Made by a program: the position numbers and the translations under genes | The notes under the pieces: generated by a model | Seen by the model: only the letters and a program-made list of their open reading frames with translations | What the model was told of the DNA's origin: nothing | Databases searched by the model: none | IMG/VR virus record: IMGVR_UViG_3300030333_003696 | Span: 1-39,819 of that record | Length of the DNA: 39,819 nucleotides | Reading direction: 5' to 3' (one strand) | Origin: a virus | In this document: one piece after another, positions 13,705-24,097 of the stretch | Layout: every line of letters starts with the position of its first letter | Position numbering within the stretch: the first letter of the stretch is position 1

Positions 13705-15815
13705 TGGCACTTCAACAATTCACAAACCTAAATTTTGAGGATATAAAGACCTCAATCAAACAGTATCTTAGAGAAAACTCTAATTTCTCTGATATGGATT
13801 TTGAAGGTTCTAACCTGTCCGTTATAGTAAATTTACTCGCATATAATTCATATACCACTGCTTACAATACTAACATGGTGGTCAATGAGACCTTCATTGA
13901 CAGTGCTACACTAAGAGAAAACGTAGTTTCATTAGCAAGAAACATAGGATACGTTCCACGATCTAGAAGAGCAGCAAAGATGATGGTGGACTATAGTATA
14001 ACTGGCATAAACACAACTTCAACATCTATTACATTTCAACCAGGCATGTTTGGAAACGGATCTGTCTCAAATGTCAATTACATATTCTCATTACCTGAGA
14101 AAGTTACTGGGACTGCAAATAAAGGTGTTGCTTATGGTTCGGTAGAGGTTTATCAAGGACAATTTTTAGAAACAAAATTTGTAAATAACACATCTCAAAC
14201 TAATCAAAGATTTATTATACCTAACAATGGTGTTGATACATCTACCATAAGAGTTGGAGTACGAGAAAACAACGCAAGCACTACTTCCACAGAATACAAA
14301 CTCGTTGATAATATAATTGGTGTAACATCGACATCTAACATATATCTCATACAAGAGACCACAGATGAGAAATATGAGATATTATTTGGTGATGGTATTT
14401 TTGGTTCTAAGTTAGATAATGGTAATATAATTGATGTTAGTTATATCAAGACAGAAGGTAGGAATGGTAATGGTGTTGCAAGACTTCAATTTGCTGGACA
14501 GATACAAAATCAAAATGGTGCTACAGAGAATGTAAGTGCAATACTTGATCCACAATATCCATCAGAGCAAGGTGATGATATAGAGGATACACGTAGTGTT
14601 AGATACTATGCACCAAAACTCTATTCTTCTCAACATAGAGCTGTAACTGCAAGTGACTACGAAGCAATAGTTCCCTCTGTATACTCTAATATAGAGTCAG
14701 TCAGTGCCTTTGGTGGTGAAGAACTAACACCTCCAAAATACGGTAGAGTTTATATCGCAGCAAAACCTAAGAATGGTTCTTTCTTATCGGAGTTTACTAA
14801 AAAACAAATACTTACATCTCTAAAAAATTATTCTGTTGCAGGTATTGTACCTGAAATCATCGACTTGAAGTTTTTATATGTGGAACTTGATTCATATGTT
14901 TATTACAATGCAAACTTTGTTGGTGATCCTGATAACTTGAAAACAAATGTCACAAATGCTATGACCACATTTGCAAGTGGTACAGAATTGAATAAATTTG
15001 GTGGTAGATTCAAGTATAGTAAAATTTTGTCTCTGATTGATAGAACAGATGATGCAATAACATCAAACATAACAACAATAAGGATGAGAAGAAATCTTGT
15101 TGCTCAAATCAACCAGTTTGCACAGTATGAAATATGTTTTGACAACACGTTCCACAGGAATCAGAAAAACTACAACATCAAATCAACTGGATTCAATGTA
15201 TCAGGTGTTTCTGGAACTGTATATTTCTCTGACCAACACACCTCAGGTGATAAGGGGTCATTGTTCCTATTCCAGATAGATTCAGATACAACTGTGAGAG
15301 TTTTATCAACCACATTCGGATCTGTAGACTATAAGAAGGGTGAGATAATAATTGATACAGTAAACATTGTATCAACTGTGCAATCTGACAACATTGTTGA
15401 GATACAAGCAGTGCCACAATCAAATGATGTATTAGCAAGAAAAGAACTATATCTACAATTTGATGTATCAAATAGTAATTTCTATATGAGAGAGGATCCT
15501 ATATCTTCAGGTGCTAATACATCAGGTACTAGATATGATCCACAATCAAGTTACAGTAATGGTGCAAAAGTGAGAGGTGCAATGATTACAAGCACGTCCA
15601 CTGGTAAGACATTAGTTGGTTATGTAAATGGACAACCTTATTACGGCCCTTATCATACCATGGAAAATGGAAATCTCATGACAGGAACAAATCATACAGT
15701 GAATAGTGTACGTATAACTAGCACCCCAACAAGTGCCATAGATACTTCATCTACACCTGTTTCTTCGACATCTACATCATCAAGTTCAACATCATCAACA
15801 AGTAGTGGATACTAA
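13704..15815 (+). CDS. gp6: Baseplate wedge protein gp6
   Basis: A 703-residue baseplate wedge subunit; T4 gp6 has 660. Gp6 dimers form the inner ring that frames the baseplate. The N-terminus is characteristic (LSVIVNLLAYNSYTTAYNTN about 44-63, then SLARNIGYVPRSRRAA about 76-91), and the central region (RAVTASDYEAIVPSVY) is baseplate J-like. The C-terminus differs from T4: about residues 630-665 contain GYVNGQPYYGPYH...GTNHT, a motif I associate with cyanophage structural proteins, and the last 25 residues are almost wholly Ser/Thr. AGG nine bases upstream supports the ATG. It shares one base with gene 25 and one with the next gene. Confidence 0.92.
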   Translation: MALQQFTNLNFEDIKTSIKQYLRENSNFSDMDFEGSNLSVIVNLLAYNSYTTAYNTNMVVNETFIDSATLRENVVSLARNIGYVPRSRRAAKMMVDYSITGINTTSTSITFQPGMFGNGSVSNVNYIFSLPEKVTGTANKGVAYGSVEVYQGQFLETKFVNNTSQTNQRFIIPNNGVDTSTIRVGVRENNASTTSTEYKLVDNIIGVTSTSNIYLIQETTDEKYEILFGDGIFGSKLDNGNIIDVSYIKTEGRNGNGVARLQFAGQIQNQNGATENVSAILDPQYPSEQGDDIEDTRSVRYYAPKLYSSQHRAVTASDYEAIVPSVYSNIESVSAFGGEELTPPKYGRVYIAAKPKNGSFLSEFTKKQILTSLKNYSVAGIVPEIIDLKFLYVELDSYVYYNANFVGDPDNLKTNVTNAMTTFASGTELNKFGGRFKYSKILSLIDRTDDAITSNITTIRMRRNLVAQINQFAQYEICFDNTFHRNQKNYNIKSTGFNVSGVSGTVYFSDQHTSGDKGSLFLFQIDSDTTVRVLSTTFGSVDYKKGEIIIDTVNIVSTVQSDNIVEIQAVPQSNDVLARKELYLQFDVSNSNFYMREDPISSGANTSGTRYDPQSSYSNGAKVRGAMITSTSTGKTLVGYVNGQPYYGPYHTMENGNLMTGTNHTVNSVRITSTPTSAIDTSSTPVSSTSTSSSSTSSTSSGY

Positions 15816-18800
15816 TGATCCAGACCTCGCTTACAAAAGTAAAAGTAAATGAGATAATTCAGAGTCAAATACCAGAGTATATTGACGCTGAGAATCCTCG
15901 TTTTGGTGAATTCATAAAACAATATTATATCTCCCAAGAATTTCAAGGTGGGGCAATGGATATTGCTGACAACCTTGTTGAGTACAAGGGTCTTGATTTT
16001 CTAAACAACGAAACACTCACTGGTTTCACATCTATCACTAGATACGTGAATAGACAAGACTCTACAATTTTTGTGGAGTCAACAACTGGATGGCCAAGAC
16101 AATATGGATTGCTGAAAGTAAATGATGAGATAATAACATATACGGGTATAGGTAGTACATCATTTACAGGGTGTACTAGAGGTTTCAGTGGAATAGAAAA
16201 CAATAAAAGAACAAATAATCCAGAGTATCTTACTTTTACTACCACAGGAATAGGAACTCATGGAGTAAATGCTAGGGTTACAAACCTCTCTAACATATTC
16301 TTGCAAGAGTTCATGAAGAAACTCAAAAAGCAAGTATCACCTGGTTTTGAAGAAAGAAATCTATTTAATAAACTAGATCAGTCAAATTTTGTAAGACAAG
16401 CAAAAGATTTTTACAAATCCAAAGGAACCGAGGAAGCATTCAAGATATTATTCGGTGCATTGTATGGTGAGAAGGTTGAAATGATTCAACCATCCAAATA
16501 TGTCATAAGACCGTCAGATGCAGATTATATTGTCAACGAAGTTTTACTGTGTGATTTGATATCAGGTAATCCATTTAAGATAAATGGGCAGAGTTTAGTT
16601 CAAGAGACCACACCTCTACAAACCAGTGGATCAATTTACAACGTGGAGAAAGCAGTTGTAGGTGGTAAAACATATTATAAGATTGCTATATCAAAAGGAA
16701 CAACCATTGGTAAATTCCAACAAGTTGGTAAAACTTTCATTACGAGAACATCACAACCTGGTGATAAAATACTATATGTAGACTCTACTGTAGGATTTGG
16801 TGCTACAGGCACAGTTAGATTTGAAAATAGAGATCTTTCTTACAAAGGTAAAAATTATACACAATTTTATGGTCTAGCACCACTGACAGCACCATGTGGT
16901 ATTGGTTCTACAGTCAAATCTGGTATCATAGCAACATCATACGAAGATGGTAATATTGACAAGGCAGTTACATTCAATATTTTAGGTGTATTGAATAATT
17001 TTGTTGGAGAAGCAATAAACCAACAAGAAGATGCAGATATTAATATAAAACATCTTGGTAAAAAAGAACAAGGATTGAAATATAAAACTTGGATTCACAA
17101 TACTGCTTCAACATATACAGTTGACTCATTCTTCTTCCAAAGTACAAATAATTACACCTTCAAATTAGTACAACAAGATTTTGATCTTTATGTTGATGAT
17201 GTAATCTTAGTTATCAATGTAAATGATGAAACAGATACACATCAAGGTAGTATTACATTTGTATCCGATTTAGATTCAAGTGAAAGAGTTATCAACGTAA
17301 ACACTGATGTATTAGACAATGATAAAAAATATAAAATAAAAAGAGAAATAAAAATAAGATCAAAATTCACTGCTGATGTACAGAATACGTATACTGATGG
17401 TGAATCTGTTTATGTTGCATCTAATAGTTTACCACATTGGTATATCAATCCACAAGAAAGAATAAGATCATTTAGAAATTCTGGTATTACTACTACTCAA
17501 GTAGAAATAGATATACCAGATCATAATTTACATGATGGTGATTTAGTAGTATACTCATCAGTTTCTCCAGGTACGACACTCACTTTTCTAAATGAAGGTG
17601 AAGCGTATTATATAAAAAAAGTCAATGATAGCACAGTCAAATTAGCATATACTGGAGAGAACGTAAGAAGAGGACAATTCATCACAGCATTTTATGGTGA
17701 TGATATAGGAGGAAATAAAACTCATATTCTGACACCATTTTCAGTATATGGTTATAAAATGGAGGGACAAAAATTACTCCGTAAGTTTAGTAAGCCTGAA
17801 TTTGGTAATACAAAAGATAAAACTATTCAAGGTGGTATAGGATTATTTGCAAATGGTGTAGAAGCATATTCTTACAAAGCATCTGATAAAGTTTATTACG
17901 GACCTTTGGAAAATGTAGAGGTATTGAATATTGGTTCTGATTATGATGTTATAAATCCTCCTAGATTATCTGTAACACAAGACGGACATACAGGTGCTGG
18001 TGCGTCTGTAATTGCACAAGTAGAAGGTACTTTACAAGAGATATTAGTTGATAACGAAGGATTTGATTATGAAGAGACACCAACTGTAAAAGTTTTAGGT
18101 GGTAACAATACAACAGCCAAAGCAAGTGCAAAAATGAAGTTTGTCCATCAGACTGTAGAGTTTGATGCCACTTCAACTGGTGGAGTTGTCAATACTGCAA
18201 CAGATAGACTTGTATTCCCTGCTCCACATGGATTCAAAGATGCAGAGGAGGTAATATACGATGCTAATGGTAGTAGTACTATAGGTATTGGTGTAACACC
18301 AGGTACACTGATTGATACTGCATCTTATTTTGTCGTAAAGTTAGATGATTTCCAAATACACCTATCAGAATCAAGAACTAAAGCACTTGCTGGTATTGGT
18401 ACAATACCTTTTATATCAAATGGTGGTGGATTACAAAGACTCAAGACAACAGCGAGAAGACAAAAGGTAGATAAGATAATTGTAGAAAACAAAGGATATT
18501 TTAAGAACAGAGAGTTACAAACACTTACAGGTATCAATACATTTACAGATACAATACATATTCCATCTCACGGATTTGAGGATTCAGAATTAGTCAAGTA
18601 CTCTTCTACTGTATCTGCTATTGGTGGTCTTACCAATAATAATCAATACTATGTTAATAAGATTGATGATGATAACTTCAGACTATCAAATAGTCAGACT
18701 CTCTCTAATTTTATATCTCTTACAAATGATGGTTTAGGAACTCATGTATTTCAAGATCCTCCCATATCTATTGATGTAAGTGGTAGACAGGGTATCTCTA

Positions 18801-21800
18801 CTACAAATGCTGCTGCTACTCCAATAATAAGAGGAACTATAAAATCTGTTCATGTAAGTGAGAAAGGTAGTGATTTTGGTTCTACAGTTATCAATGATAA
18901 CTACAAACCAATCATAGAACCTACTATTGGTAAGAATGCTTTCTTACAACCATTCATAGTCAATGGAAGAATAGATCAAATAATAATAAAACATGGTGGC
19001 GAAAACTTCTTCAGCACTCCAGACATCATTATTCTAGGTGATGGTGTAGGATGTAAAGCAAAAGCAAATGTTTCTAATGGATCTATTGTAAGTATTGATA
19101 TAATAACAAAAGGTGCTGGATACACACAAGCAAATACCACTGCTTTAGCAAAAACACCTGGTGAAGGTGCTATCTTCTCAAGTAATATAAGATCATGGAC
19201 TATCAACCAAGTAGAAAGATATGCTAAGTTTGGTGATGTAAACGAGGATGATGGATTTTTAGAAACACCAAGAAATACTGATTTAGGAAACCCATACGTA
19301 AACTATTACGTACCTAGATTACTAAGAGATTATAAAAATGACCTAGGACAAGACCACTCTCCAATTCTAGGGTGGGCATATGACGGAAACCCAATATACG
19401 GTCCTTATGCCATAGTAGATGGTAATTACAAGTATCTTGAGTCAAGTTATCGTAAGTTAGCAAGTCAAAGAGTTGACGGACCTAATATCAACATATACCC
19501 TGCTGGTTTCTTTATAGAAGACTTTACTTATGTTGAGGGAACTGGTGATTTGGATGAGCATAATGGTAGATTTGCTGCAACTCCAGAGTACCCTAATGGC
19601 GTGTACGCATATCATACAACCGTCAATCCAATACCAGTAAACAACCCTAACAGTCCCTTTGATGGTGTTAGAGAACCTGTATTCCCTTATATTATAGGTG
19701 ATACATACTACTCTAAATTACAAGAGTTCAACACATCATATAATTCGACTCAAGACTTAGATCCAGCAAGTCTAAACCTAGTAAGAAACACACAACCATA
19801 TAATATTGATGAATATGATTTCATCCCTAACTCAAATAGGAATGTAAAACTTACATCTAAGATAACAAATACCAAGAGTGGTGGAGTAGAAAGAGTTGAT
19901 ATAGTTACAGCAGGTAAAAATTATAACGTAGGAGACAGTTTAGTATTTGACAATAAACTTACAGATGGATTTGGTGCTATTGGTAAAGTAAGTCATATTG
20001 AAGGACCTGATATTACAAATATTACCTCTACTATCACAACTCTAGAAAATGTAGTTTTAGTATCTAATAATAGTGTTGTAACAGCAATAAGCACAAGTCC
20101 TCATGGTTTCTCCAATAATTCTGTTGTAGAAGTTATAGGTATATCGACCACTACACATTCTAATCTAAACTCTCAAGGTAGAATAGGATTGAAAGATGTG
20201 AATGCTGGTCTTGCTATGACAATGGGTACGTCTGCTGCTACAGGCATGACGACCAGTGTATTGATTGATGATTGGATACCTGATGTAATCAAAGGATACA
20301 AATTCAAGGTAAATGATATTGTAAAAATAGATGATGAGCAATTAAAAATATACAATTTTGATATCAAGAATAACAGATTGGAGATGATAAGAGCACAGAA
20401 TGGAACTACTGGGGTTGCTCATTCATTTGGTTCAACTATAACAAGGCTTGAAAACGAGTTTACATATACAATAAACAAACCTGTTGTCTTAGAGACACCA
20501 GAGGATGTCAGTTTTTACTTCAATGCTGAGACAGCAGTGGGCACAGGAAGTACTTTTGGTGTTGGAATCGGCACCACAGTCACTGTAGCTGGAAGAGGTG
20601 GAAATCAAACAACATCATTCTTTGGGAATGAGACAAAAGATATCTTTATACCAACAAGATCATTCTATCTACCGAATCACCCATTCAAAACTGGTGATAA
20701 AGTAGAATACAATCCTGGTGCTGGTACATCTATCAAGTATCAGACAAATGCCATGAGACATGTGAATGTTACTTTCACTAGACCTCTGCCACCTGAAGTT
20801 TTTGTTCAAGTAATAGACAACAATTTGATTGGTATTGTTACTTCTCAATCACATATAGGATTTGATACTAATAGAGTAATGCTTAGTGCCAATGTAGGTA
20901 TTGGTAATACTCATTTCTTCAAAACAAAGAAAGATGTAGTTACAGGCACAGTTAGAATAATCAATACTACCGCCACATCTAATAATCATACATTTAGACC
21001 TGGTGATAAGATAGATCTAACAGTTGTATCATCTGCTACATCCTCAGTGACTGCTGTATACGATCCTGGCACGAGATATGTAAGCATTGGTAGTTCTGAC
21101 AACCCACCAATCTCTCTAACTCTGGGGGATACCTTAGAGATTGATACCTCAGATGTTTCATTAAAAAATACTAAATTATCATTCTTCTTAGATAAAAATT
21201 ATAAGAAATCTTTTGTAGGAACAGGTAAATCTGCTATAGAAGTTGTCAATAGTGGTATATCTGGTAATGCAGGTTCAAGAACCTCCATACACTTTACTAA
21301 TCGTGTACCAGATGTATTGTATTACAAGTTCATACCATTACAGAATACAAAAGTTATTGAGACAAATACTGATATTGATAATTACTCAAAAGTATTTGTG
21401 AACCCAAGTAAATTTACTGGTGAGCATACTATATCAACTACAACGACAAATACATTTAGTTGGAACTTATTTGAACTTCCAGAAAGAGTCGGTTATTCAA
21501 GTGCATCACAACTTTCATATATTACAGACTCCTCTAATCTTACTGGTGGTGTAGCGAGAATATTATTACAAGGTGGTGGTACAAATTATAAAGATATACC
21601 ACAAGTATCTGTCGCATCAACCACTGGAACTTCTGCAAATCTTAAGGCATACGGTTCATCTATTGGTGGTATTGATAAAGTGCAACTTGTTGATACTGGA
21701 TACGATTATCCTTCAGACACAACACTGCAACCACAAGCAGCAGTGCCACAAGTACTATTTCTGAAAGATAACTTCGCTGTTGACAGTGTAGCAATCACAT

Positions 21801-24097
21801 CAACAGGTAAAAACTATCTACAACCACCTGATTTTGTTGTATATAATAGTAAAACCGATACAGTCAATGACAATGCTAAGTTTGAAGCAGAAATAGAGGG
21901 TGGTGCAGTATCAAAAGTCAAGATTGTTTCAGCTGGCGGAAACCTCAGCTCTGGGGACGTTGAATTACTTGCTGTAAACAATACTAACGGTGTTGGTATC
22001 ATAAGTGCCACTTATAATGCTCCTAACGTAACACTTAGATTACAAACACCTATTACAGGATTCAACACAGCGATACCACTTCCATTTTCTGTCGGTGATA
22101 AAGTATTTGTTGAAAACCTTGGAGTAAGCACAGGAAATGGATACAACTCAGCTGATTATTCATATCAATCATTTACACTAACAGGTATTGACACAGCATT
22201 TGGTAATGTAAATCAGGCAACAATCACATATCCAGTTGACAAAGATCCAGGTTCACATGATTTTGCTAAGTATGGAACTGTAGTAAAAGACAAAGATCTT
22301 GCTAAATTCAAAGTCAATCTTATTGAATCTAGTTTCTTGAATGGTGAACCAGTTGTATCATCTTCAGGAAAAGAAGCAAAAGTTATAATAGGTGAAGGTA
22401 AAACTAGAAATGTCCTCAGAGTCAGCACACTTGTAGGATTCAATACAGGTGATGTTGTTACAGGTAAGTTTTCTAAAGCAGGTGGTACTATAGAGTCTTC
22501 TCAAGAATACGAAGGATACTTTACACTTGATACATCAACAGAAAAACCATTTGGATGGCAAAGAGATACAGGTAAACTAAGTGATTTCTATCAGAGAGTA
22601 CAAGACAATGATTACTATCAAAATTTTGCATATTCACTCAAGAGTTTTGTAGGAATCAATAGTTGGAGTGAACCAGTTGACTCTCTTGCACATATTGCAG
22701 GTTTCAAAAAACACTCTGATCTTCTTGTCAATTCTGTTCCAACTACAGCACCACAACCTGCTGGAATATCATCAGGTGCTGGTGGTGTTGTAATTATTGA
22801 TGCAGAAGCATCACTACTTGATAAACCTAATTTTGATCTTGTAACTGAGAACACAAACCTTGATGAGAATATAAGTGATGAAGTTACATTCTCCTCTGGT
22901 AGATTTGGTGATGCAATTATATGCAAATCAAATAGAGTATTAGACCTTGATGATTTGAGTCCACAGTTCTATTCAGATCCTAATCTTATAAGGTCAGTAG
23001 AACTTGATACTTTTGATATGTTGACAGGTGGACCTGGTGGTGATGGTATAAACGCAATCAAATATTATGCACAAGTTGTTCTTGACACAGCGTTGAATGT
23101 ATCGTTCAATGCTACTCAATATTCTGAATTTGTTGTATTCCATGATGGCACCACTGCATATCTAAACACATACTCAGAACTTAGTGATGCAGGTGATTTG
23201 GGTGAGTTCACAACTGATGTAAGCGGTCCTCTTGCAAGTGTGTTATTTGTACCAAATAATTCATCATTCAGTTATGATATAACCTTCCATAAAGAAATTA
23301 TGACTAATGGTGTGGGGGTAGCATCCACATCATTTGGATTCCAAGAATACAAGGGAATGACAAAACAATTGAACGTATATGGTTCTGCAGTTACACAGGA
23401 AGTAGATTCTATCGATGCTACGATGTACAAATCAGGAAGTATATTTGTATCGGCAAGAGGACCTTTGGGTGAGAAGGAGATAGATGAATTTACATGGTTG
23501 GCAAACGGTTCTAATAATGTCGTATATACGAACTTCGGTAATATGGATGCCGATACTGATATTGGAACATTCCAAATCAACATGTTGAGTAACACATTGA
23601 AGTTGAGACACACATCTCCTGTAGGAATGGCAGTTACTGTATCAGCGTTATCAAGATCAGTGGGTATAGCACAAACTCATGCTAATACAGGCATCACTGG
23701 ACCTTACAAAGTTGGTGATTCAAGACTAAAGGGAACATTTTATCAGATCACTGCTAACGGATCTCCCTCTGAGTGTGTTGTGGCAAGTTCATTATACAGC
23801 AACTATACATCTCATAGATTCCATGTGGAAATCAATAACACAACTGATGGCACTTACTCAGTCTTTATAGTGAGTGCAAACTCATATGGTGGGAATGCTA
23901 CATTCAACAAATATAATAACTTATACACATCAGATGCTGAGAAACGTAATATGGAAAATACCAACATACATATTACAAGTAGTAATACTCAATTACGCTT
24001 CTTACCAAGAGCAAACAAAGCGTATACAGTAAGAGTTGCTGAATTAAAAATTGATAAACCAGACTCAGTGTCCGACGACGTAACTTTCAACCTATAA
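15815..24097 (+). CDS. Giant virion structural protein with YHYH-like domain
   Basis: A 2760-residue structural protein in the position T4 uses for gp7, between gp6 and gp8. The first 260 residues (PEYIDAENPRFGEFIKQYY; later DFYKSKGTEEAFKILFGALYG) look like a conserved cyanophage baseplate N-terminus. Residues about 1186-1296 form a YHYH-like domain: GWAYDGNPIYGPYAIVDG, DEHNGRFAATPEYPNGVYAY and FPYIIGD. The rest is built of repeated beta-rich modules, such as IV..GG.NY..PP followed by an Ala-rich strand, and HGF..G..V.Y blocks ending in YYV.K. No membrane segment or signal peptide. A wedge, spike or peripheral baseplate role is likely. It overlaps both neighbours by one base. Confidence 0.75.
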   Translation: MIQTSLTKVKVNEIIQSQIPEYIDAENPRFGEFIKQYYISQEFQGGAMDIADNLVEYKGLDFLNNETLTGFTSITRYVNRQDSTIFVESTTGWPRQYGLLKVNDEIITYTGIGSTSFTGCTRGFSGIENNKRTNNPEYLTFTTTGIGTHGVNARVTNLSNIFLQEFMKKLKKQVSPGFEERNLFNKLDQSNFVRQAKDFYKSKGTEEAFKILFGALYGEKVEMIQPSKYVIRPSDADYIVNEVLLCDLISGNPFKINGQSLVQETTPLQTSGSIYNVEKAVVGGKTYYKIAISKGTTIGKFQQVGKTFITRTSQPGDKILYVDSTVGFGATGTVRFENRDLSYKGKNYTQFYGLAPLTAPCGIGSTVKSGIIATSYEDGNIDKAVTFNILGVLNNFVGEAINQQEDADINIKHLGKKEQGLKYKTWIHNTASTYTVDSFFFQSTNNYTFKLVQQDFDLYVDDVILVINVNDETDTHQGSITFVSDLDSSERVINVNTDVLDNDKKYKIKREIKIRSKFTADVQNTYTDGESVYVASNSLPHWYINPQERIRSFRNSGITTTQVEIDIPDHNLHDGDLVVYSSVSPGTTLTFLNEGEAYYIKKVNDSTVKLAYTGENVRRGQFITAFYGDDIGGNKTHILTPFSVYGYKMEGQKLLRKFSKPEFGNTKDKTIQGGIGLFANGVEAYSYKASDKVYYGPLENVEVLNIGSDYDVINPPRLSVTQDGHTGAGASVIAQVEGTLQEILVDNEGFDYEETPTVKVLGGNNTTAKASAKMKFVHQTVEFDATSTGGVVNTATDRLVFPAPHGFKDAEEVIYDANGSSTIGIGVTPGTLIDTASYFVVKLDDFQIHLSESRTKALAGIGTIPFISNGGGLQRLKTTARRQKVDKIIVENKGYFKNRELQTLTGINTFTDTIHIPSHGFEDSELVKYSSTVSAIGGLTNNNQYYVNKIDDDNFRLSNSQTLSNFISLTNDGLGTHVFQDPPISIDVSGRQGISTTNAAATPIIRGTIKSVHVSEKGSDFGSTVINDNYKPIIEPTIGKNAFLQPFIVNGRIDQIIIKHGGENFFSTPDIIILGDGVGCKAKANVSNGSIVSIDIITKGAGYTQANTTALAKTPGEGAIFSSNIRSWTINQVERYAKFGDVNEDDGFLETPRNTDLGNPYVNYYVPRLLRDYKNDLGQDHSPILGWAYDGNPIYGPYAIVDGNYKYLESSYRKLASQRVDGPNINIYPAGFFIEDFTYVEGTGDLDEHNGRFAATPEYPNGVYAYHTTVNPIPVNNPNSPFDGVREPVFPYIIGDTYYSKLQEFNTSYNSTQDLDPASLNLVRNTQPYNIDEYDFIPNSNRNVKLTSKITNTKSGGVERVDIVTAGKNYNVGDSLVFDNKLTDGFGAIGKVSHIEGPDITNITSTITTLENVVLVSNNSVVTAISTSPHGFSNNSVVEVIGISTTTHSNLNSQGRIGLKDVNAGLAMTMGTSAATGMTTSVLIDDWIPDVIKGYKFKVNDIVKIDDEQLKIYNFDIKNNRLEMIRAQNGTTGVAHSFGSTITRLENEFTYTINKPVVLETPEDVSFYFNAETAVGTGSTFGVGIGTTVTVAGRGGNQTTSFFGNETKDIFIPTRSFYLPNHPFKTGDKVEYNPGAGTSIKYQTNAMRHVNVTFTRPLPPEVFVQVIDNNLIGIVTSQSHIGFDTNRVMLSANVGIGNTHFFKTKKDVVTGTVRIINTTATSNNHTFRPGDKIDLTVVSSATSSVTAVYDPGTRYVSIGSSDNPPISLTLGDTLEIDTSDVSLKNTKLSFFLDKNYKKSFVGTGKSAIEVVNSGISGNAGSRTSIHFTNRVPDVLYYKFIPLQNTKVIETNTDIDNYSKVFVNPSKFTGEHTISTTTTNTFSWNLFELPERVGYSSASQLSYITDSSNLTGGVARILLQGGGTNYKDIPQVSVASTTGTSANLKAYGSSIGGIDKVQLVDTGYDYPSDTTLQPQAAVPQVLFLKDNFAVDSVAITSTGKNYLQPPDFVVYNSKTDTVNDNAKFEAEIEGGAVSKVKIVSAGGNLSSGDVELLAVNNTNGVGIISATYNAPNVTLRLQTPITGFNTAIPLPFSVGDKVFVENLGVSTGNGYNSADYSYQSFTLTGIDTAFGNVNQATITYPVDKDPGSHDFAKYGTVVKDKDLAKFKVNLIESSFLNGEPVVSSSGKEAKVIIGEGKTRNVLRVSTLVGFNTGDVVTGKFSKAGGTIESSQEYEGYFTLDTSTEKPFGWQRDTGKLSDFYQRVQDNDYYQNFAYSLKSFVGINSWSEPVDSLAHIAGFKKHSDLLVNSVPTTAPQPAGISSGAGGVVIIDAEASLLDKPNFDLVTENTNLDENISDEVTFSSGRFGDAIICKSNRVLDLDDLSPQFYSDPNLIRSVELDTFDMLTGGPGGDGINAIKYYAQVVLDTALNVSFNATQYSEFVVFHDGTTAYLNTYSELSDAGDLGEFTTDVSGPLASVLFVPNNSSFSYDITFHKEIMTNGVGVASTSFGFQEYKGMTKQLNVYGSAVTQEVDSIDATMYKSGSIFVSARGPLGEKEIDEFTWLANGSNNVVYTNFGNMDADTDIGTFQINMLSNTLKLRHTSPVGMAVTVSALSRSVGIAQTHANTGITGPYKVGDSRLKGTFYQITANGSPSECVVASSLYSNYTSHRFHVEINNTTDGTYSVFIVSANSYGGNATFNKYNNLYTSDAEKRNMENTNIHITSSNTQLRFLPRANKAYTVRVAELKIDKPDSVSDDVTFNL

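Noticed and set aside
15193-15471. Minus-strand 92-residue frame in gene 6, and similar frames across the large structural genes
   Set aside because: They arise from the low stop frequency opposite repetitive Ser/Thr/Gly codons; composition is Leu/Ile-rich and unlike real genes here.
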